Below are positions 1 through 5,268 of a stretch of 5,268 bases of DNA, piece after piece. The notes beneath the pieces are model-generated. The model saw nothing but the letters and a program-made list of their open reading frames with translations. It had not been told where the DNA came from and did no database searches. Location of the stretch: positions 1-5,268 of the forward strand of contig SKMM01000051.1 in assembly GCA_007121055.1 (NCBI GenBank). The letters run 5' to 3'. The DNA comes from Paracoccaceae bacterium. Its GTDB lineage: Bacteria > Pseudomonadota > Alphaproteobacteria > Rhodobacterales > Rhodobacteraceae. How positions within the stretch are numbered: position 1 is the stretch's first letter; each line of letters opens with the position of its first letter. The position numbers and the translations under genes are program-made.

Positions 1-61
1 CGCCCGCCCCCGCGGCGCCCGGGGCCAGTGGCGGGGCCCTGTCCATGGGATCGCGGGTCGG

Positions 62-86
62 GGCGCTTGCCGGGCCCCCGGCGCTT
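62..86. repeat. Perfect inverted repeat inside a short direct repeat, upstream of prfC
   Basis: The arms GCCGGG (69-74) and CCCGGC (77-82) are perfect reverse complements separated by only CC, so a real RNA hairpin would have about 5 bp and a 4-nt loop. The copies of GGCGCTT at 62-68 and 80-86 form a direct repeat around it. The structure sits in the spacer between the proposed -35 and -10 elements. It could be the end of an upstream transcript, an operator-like site, or chance in GC-rich DNA. No T-tract follows on the plus strand, so it is not a canonical intrinsic terminator. Confidence 0.4.
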
Positions 87-96
87 CGACTATAGG
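67..96 (+). promoter_or_regulatory. Possible prfC promoter giving a leaderless or near-leaderless mRNA
   Basis: A -35-like TTGCCG (67-72) is followed after 18 bp by TATAGG (91-96), within the only A/T-containing patch of the leader. With normal spacing from the -10 hexamer, transcription would start at about base 103, which is the A of the prfC ATG. An alternative -10 reading, GACTAT (88-93), would put the start 2-3 nt earlier. The absence of a convincing Shine-Dalgarno sequence before this ATG fits a leaderless transcript. The match to the sigma-70 consensus is weak, especially at the -10, so this is a hypothesis; prfC could instead be read from a promoter beyond the window edge. Confidence 0.3.
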
Positions 97-102
97 CCGG
101 CC

Positions 103-1716
<1,614 letters not shown>

Positions 1717-1755
1717 GCCGCCGGTTCCGACAAGTGTGACGCCACAAGCCCGTGC

Positions 1756-1780
1756 GCCGGTGGTACTGGGGACCAACGGC
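1756..1780 (+). terminator. Imperfect hairpin downstream of prfC, possible 3' end structure
   Basis: GCCGGTGGT (1756-1764) can pair with ACCAACGGC (1772-1780): 8 of 9 positions match, with one internal G·A mismatch and a 7-nt loop. It begins 40 nt after the prfC stop codon and is the best stem in the 187-bp convergent gap. No T-run follows on either strand, so it lacks the second half of an intrinsic terminator. It may instead protect the 3' end or mark a Rho-dependent end. It could serve prfC, carB or both, since the inverted repeat reads from both sides. Confidence 0.3.
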
Positions 1781-1832
1781 CGAGGGCAGGGCTCACAAGA
1801 AGGGCGGCTCCCCCAGCGCGCGACCGCTCTCA

Positions 1833-1853
1833 GCCATGCCATGGCGTGACGCC
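1833..1853 (-). other. Two small overlapping hairpins downstream of carB
   Basis: GCCAT/ATGGC (1833-1837 with 1841-1845, 3-nt loop) overlaps GGCG/CGCC (1843-1846 with 1850-1853, 3-nt loop), so the two would compete with each other. They lie about 50-70 nt beyond the carB stop codon. The stems are only 4-5 bp and no T-tract follows in the carB direction. They are recorded because nothing better is visible as a carB transcript end; they may be chance. Confidence 0.15.
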
Positions 1854-1903
1854 CCCCAGACCGATCCCTGTCGGCGGCGGGCATCTCTCGCCTTGGCCCG
1901 GCC

Positions 1904-4900
1904 TCAGCCCTGCAGCGTGCGCACGCCGGGAGGGCCTTCGCGGCGGGCGACCATGGCCAGGGCGGCGGCGTGGCTCGCGGTGGCGGTGGTGTAATAGGGG
2001 ATCTTCTCCATCAGCGCGGCCGCGCGGATGTCGCGGCTGTCCTCCACCGCCTGCGCGCCTTCGGTGGTGTTCATCACCAGCGCGATCTCGCCGTCCTTGA
2101 GCATGTCGACGATGTTGGGCCGGCCCTCATAGACCTTGTTGACGACCTCGCAGGGCACGCCCTCGGCCTTGAGGAACGCAGCGGTGCCGCGGGTGGCCAC
2201 CACCGTCAGGCCCAGATCCACCAGCATCCGCGCGGCCTCGGCCATCTCCGGCCCCTTGTCGGCGTCGCGCACCGACACGAACACCCGGCCCGCCTCCGGC
2301 AGCGGCACCCCCGCGCCCAGCTGGGCCTTGAGGAAGGCAAGCGCAAAGGTCCGGTCCCACCCCATCACCTCGCCGGTCGACCGCATCTCGGGGCCCAGGA
2401 GCGTGTCCACCCCGGGGAAGCGCGCGAAGGGCAGCACGGCTTCCTTGACTGAAAACCACGGCGTCTGCGGATCGGCCAGCGTCATGGGGTCCGCGAGCGG
2501 CAGCGGGCTGTCCGGGCCGACGCCATCGGGGTAGGGGGGGCGCTGCGGGAAATCCGCCAGCTTCGCCCCCGCCATCAGCCGCGCCGCGATCGATGCAATC
2601 GCGCTGTCGGTGGCCTTGGCCACGAAGGGCACGGTGCGCGAGGCCCGCGGGTTGACCTCCAGCACATAGATCTGGCCGTCTTTCACCGCGAACTGCACGT
2701 TCATCAGGCCGACGACCCCCAGCTCCAGCGCCATGGCGCGGGTTTGGGCAACCATCTCGTCCACAACCGGCTTCGGCAGGGTATGGGGCGGCAGCGAGCA
2801 GGCCGAATCGCCCGAATGCACGCCCGCCTCCTCGATGTGCTGCATCACGCCCGCGACATGGACCTCCGTCCCGTCGCACAGCGCATCCACATCGACCTCC
2901 ACCGCGCCCGACAGATAGCTGTCCAGCAGCACCGGCGAGGTGCCCGACACCACCACCGCCTCGTTGATGTACCGCTCCAGATGCGCGTCGTCGCGCACGA
3001 TCTCCATCGCCCGCCCGCCCAGCACATAGGACGGCCGGATCACCAGTGGATAGCCCACGCGGGCGGCGATGCGAAACGCCTCGGCCGGGGAATGGGCGAT
3101 GCCGTTCACCGGCTGGCGAAGGCCGAGGCGGTTGAGCATGTCCTGGAAGCGCTCCCGGTCCTCGGCCAGGTCGATGGCGTCGGGGGGAGTGCCGAGGATC
3201 GGGATGCCCTCCGCCTCCAACGCCCGCGCCAGCTTCAGCGGTGTCTGCCCGCCGAACTGCACGATCACCCCCTCCAGCGTCCCCGCCGCCTGCTCGACGG
3301 CCAGGATCTCCAGCACATGCTCCAGCGTCAGCGGCTCGAAATACAGCCGGTCGGAGGTGTCGTAGTCGGTCGAGACCGTCTCGGGGTTGCAGTTGATCAT
3401 GATCGTCTCGAACCCTGCGTCCGACAGCGCGTAACACGCGTGGCAGCAGCAATAGTCGAACTCGATCCCCTGGCCGATCCGGTTGGGCCCGCCGCCCAGG
3501 ATCACCACCTTGCGCCGGGCCGAAGGCCGCGCCTCGCACTCCACATCCCCCATCGCGGGCGCCTCGTGGGTGGAATACATGTAGGGTGTCTGCGCCTCGA
3601 ACTCGGCCGCGCAGGTGTCGATGCGCTTGAACACCGCGTTCACGCCCAGATTGCGCCGCGCGCGGCGCACCTGCGCCTCGTCCCGGCCCGTCAGCGTGGC
3701 CAGCCGCGCGTCGGTGAAGCCCATCATCTTGAGGCCCCGCAGGCCGTCCTCGGTCATCGGCAGCCCGTCGCGGCGGATCTCGGCCTCGGCCTCCACGATC
3801 TCGCGGATGCGCGCCAGGAACCACGGGTCATAGGCGGTCACGGCATGGATCTCGTCATCCGACAGCCCATGCCGCATGGCCTGCGCGATGACGCGGATCC
3901 GGTCCGGCGTCGCCGCCGACAGCGCCTTGACGATGGCCGCCCGGTCCGGCGCCCCCTCGATGGCGATCTCATCCAGCCCCGTCAGCCCCGTCTCCATCGA
4001 GGCCAGCGCCTTCTGCAGGCTCTCGTGGAAGGACCGGCCGATGGCCATCGCCTCGCCCACCGACTTCATCGCCGTGGTCAGGTCGTTCTTTGCCCCGGGG
4101 AACTTCTCGAACGCAAAGCGCGGGATCTTGGTGACGACATAGTCGATGGACGGCTCGAAACTCGCCGGCGTCACCCGCGTGATGTCATTGTCCAGCTCAT
4201 CCAGCGTATAGCCCACCGCCAGCTTCGCCGCGATCTTGGCGATGGGGAAGCCCGTGGCCTTGGACGCCAGCGCCGAGGACCGCGACACCCGCGGGTTCAT
4301 CTCGATCACCACCATCCGGCCCGAGCGTGGGTCCACCGCCCACTGCACGTTGGACCCGCCCGTCTCCACCCCGATCTCGCGCAGGCACGCAATCGAGCCG
4401 TTGCGCATGATCTGGTATTCCTTGTCCGTCAGCGTCAGCGCGGGTGCGACGGTAATGGAATCGCCGGTATGCACCCCCATCGGGTCCACATTCTCGATGG
4501 AACACACGATGATGGCGTTGTCGGCGCGGTCGCGCACGACCTCCATCTCGAACTCCTTCCAGCCCAGCAGCGACTCGTCCACCAGGATCTGCCCCACGGG
4601 CGAGGCATCCAGCCCCGACCGGCACAGCCGCTCGTAATCGTCGCGGTTGTAGGCCACGCCGCCGCCGGTCCCCCCCAGCGTAAACGCCGGGCGGATGATC
4701 GCGGGCAACCCGATCTCCTCCAGCGCCGCCATCGCCTCGGCCACCCCCGCGGCCAGATCATAGCGCCCGTTGGCCAGCTTGGGTGCTGCCACGATCGTCG
4801 CCCGCGGGTTCTCCAGCCCGATCCGGGTCATCGCCTCGCGGAACAGCTTGCGGTCCTCGGCCATCTCGATGGCCTCGCGCCGCGCGCCGATCATCTCCAC

Positions 4901-5236
4901 CCCGAACTTCGCGAGCACCCCCATGTCATCCAGCGCCAGTGCCGTGTTCAGCCCGGTCTGCCCGCCCATGGTGGGCAGCAGCGCATCGGGCCGCTCGGCC
5001 TCGATGATGCGCGCCACGATCTCCGGCGTGATCGGCTCGATATAGGTCGCGTCCGCCAGCTGCGGGTCGGTCATGATCGTGGCGGGGTTGGAGTTCACCA
5101 GGATGACGCGATAGCCCTCCTCGCGCAGCGCCTTGCACGCTTGGGCCCCGGAGTAATCGAACTCGCAGGCCTGCCCGATCACGATGGGCCCGGCGCCGAT
5201 GATGAGGATCGAGTGGATGTCGGTCCGCTTCGGCAT
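1904..5236 (-). CDS. carB: Carbamoyl-phosphate synthase large subunit
   Basis: CarB joins bicarbonate, ammonia (delivered by CarA from glutamine) and two ATP into carbamoyl phosphate for pyrimidine and arginine synthesis in the cytoplasm. The 1110-aa product (E. coli 1073) shows the full duplicated architecture. The carboxyphosphate half (about 1-420) has IGAGPIVIGQ (13-22), an ATP-grasp segment IIRPAFTLGGTGGG (180-193) and metal-ligand motif VIEMNPRV (310-317). An oligomerization region follows (about 421-570). The carbamoyl-phosphate half has GGGPNRIGQGIEFDY (581-595), VIRPSYVLGGRA (732-743) and VLEVNPRA (858-865). A C-terminal MGS-like allosteric domain (about 980-1110) has TRGT (1015-1018), NKVYEGRP (1033-1040) and NTT (1056-1058). 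Residues matching the E. coli ornithine site (E802, D810, E932) and the IMP/UMP-site Lys (K1034) and Thr (T1015, T1018) are present; E. coli His975 is Arg1016 here. About 13 extra residues lie near 148-165 and about 21 near 895-926. The ATG start matches the E. coli MPKRTDI N-terminus exactly and has a good ribosome binding site; an upstream in-frame TTG (5261-5263) would translate through that site. carA is not in the window. Confidence 0.98.
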   Translation of the reverse strand: MPKRTDIHSILIIGAGPIVIGQACEFDYSGAQACKALREEGYRVILVNSNPATIMTDPQLADATYIEPITPEIVARIIEAERPDALLPTMGGQTGLNTALALDDMGVLAKFGVEMIGARREAIEMAEDRKLFREAMTRIGLENPRATIVAAPKLANGRYDLAAGVAEAMAALEEIGLPAIIRPAFTLGGTGGGVAYNRDDYERLCRSGLDASPVGQILVDESLLGWKEFEMEVVRDRADNAIIVCSIENVDPMGVHTGDSITVAPALTLTDKEYQIMRNGSIACLREIGVETGGSNVQWAVDPRSGRMVVIEMNPRVSRSSALASKATGFPIAKIAAKLAVGYTLDELDNDITRVTPASFEPSIDYVVTKIPRFAFEKFPGAKNDLTTAMKSVGEAMAIGRSFHESLQKALASMETGLTGLDEIAIEGAPDRAAIVKALSAATPDRIRVIAQAMRHGLSDDEIHAVTAYDPWFLARIREIVEAEAEIRRDGLPMTEDGLRGLKMMGFTDARLATLTGRDEAQVRRARRNLGVNAVFKRIDTCAAEFEAQTPYMYSTHEAPAMGDVECEARPSARRKVVILGGGPNRIGQGIEFDYCCCHACYALSDAGFETIMINCNPETVSTDYDTSDRLYFEPLTLEHVLEILAVEQAAGTLEGVIVQFGGQTPLKLARALEAEGIPILGTPPDAIDLAEDRERFQDMLNRLGLRQPVNGIAHSPAEAFRIAARVGYPLVIRPSYVLGGRAMEIVRDDAHLERYINEAVVVSGTSPVLLDSYLSGAVEVDVDALCDGTEVHVAGVMQHIEEAGVHSGDSACSLPPHTLPKPVVDEMVAQTRAMALELGVVGLMNVQFAVKDGQIYVLEVNPRASRTVPFVAKATDSAIASIAARLMAGAKLADFPQRPPYPDGVGPDSPLPLADPMTLADPQTPWFSVKEAVLPFARFPGVDTLLGPEMRSTGEVMGWDRTFALAFLKAQLGAGVPLPEAGRVFVSVRDADKGPEMAEAARMLVDLGLTVVATRGTAAFLKAEGVPCEVVNKVYEGRPNIVDMLKDGEIALVMNTTEGAQAVEDSRDIRAAALMEKIPYYTTATASHAAALAMVARREGPPGVRTLQG

Positions 5237-5244
5237 GGGATGGC

Positions 5245-5252
5245 CCTTCCTC
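5245..5252 (-). promoter_or_regulatory. Shine-Dalgarno sequence of carB
   Basis: On the minus strand GAGGAAGG lies 8 nt before the carB ATG. It is a purine-rich match to the anti-Shine-Dalgarno at a normal distance. It decides the start in favour of the ATG at 5234-5236 over the upstream in-frame TTG, whose reading frame would run through it. No promoter can be seen, because only 32 bp upstream of the start codon are in the window. Confidence 0.8.
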
Positions 5253-5268
5253 GATGTGCGCAAATCGA

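Noticed and set aside
28..102. Upstream GTG extension of prfC adding 25 residues
   Set aside because: The added residues are low-complexity (Gly, Pro, Arg), do not match the RF3 N-terminus, and would run through the only promoter-like patch. The ATG at 103 fits the family length better.
1736..1853. Repeated 8-mer GTGACGCC at 1736-1743 and 1846-1853
   Set aside because: Only two copies, short and GC-rich, with no regular spacing or extended similarity; consistent with chance.
1752..1994. Short plus-strand open frames across the intergenic gap and carB 3' end (also 1610-1849 and 1846-2100)
   Set aside because: They are Arg/Pro/Ala-rich, have no ribosome binding site, overlap prfC or carB, and show no known motif.
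3434..3454. Cysteine-dense YCCCHAC in CarB (residues 595-601)
   Set aside because: It looked like a possible metal site, but E. coli CarB already has YCCVHAS here. The extra cysteines are most simply family variation in a buried segment.
2127..3824. 565-codon alternative frame on the same strand inside carB
   Set aside because: The translation is Arg/Gly/Ala-rich without motifs, and the overlapping carB frame is unbroken with conserved motifs throughout. It is a shadow frame.
1904..5236. Internal duplication within carB
   Set aside because: The two similar halves are the ancient duplication shared by all CarB proteins, not a recent repeat or assembly artefact.
5237..5263. TTG start adding nine residues to CarB
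   Set aside because: The extension is encoded by the Shine-Dalgarno region itself, and the ATG at 5234-5236 aligns with the conserved MPKRTDI start.

Overview
The window holds two complete, convergently transcribed housekeeping genes from a very GC-rich bacterium (about two thirds G+C by eye, with third codon positions almost always C or G). The CarB protein carries extra segments absent from the Escherichia coli enzyme, including a proline-rich insert just before the SVKEAVLPFARFPGVD stretch. From memory this resembles CarB of alphaproteobacteria, most likely Rhodobacterales (a Rhodobacter, Paracoccus or Roseobacter relative). That placement is inference, not a search result.

Layout: bases 1-102 are a short GC-rich leader with no supportable gene. 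It contains a perfect 6-bp-arm inverted repeat flanked by a 7-bp direct repeat, and a weak promoter-like pair whose predicted start lies at or next to the first base of the following gene. Bases 103-1716 (+) encode peptide chain release factor 3 (prfC, 537 aa). Bases 1717-1903 are the convergent intergenic gap. It holds one respectable imperfect hairpin about 40 nt past the prfC stop and two tiny hairpins on the carB side, none followed by a T-tract, so no classical intrinsic terminator is visible. Bases 1904-5236 (-) encode the large subunit of carbamoyl-phosphate synthetase (carB, 1110 aa), preceded by a strong Shine-Dalgarno sequence. Only 32 bp upstream of carB are visible, so its promoter and any upstream partner lie outside the window.

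The genes have no obvious functional link. RF3 recycles class I release factors from the ribosome. CarB, with the glutaminase subunit CarA (not in the window), makes carbamoyl phosphate for pyrimidine and arginine synthesis. Both proteins look intact, with all expected motifs. I found no mobile element, CRISPR array, RNA gene or new system. The observations listed are modest ones about expression signals and lineage-type protein inserts.
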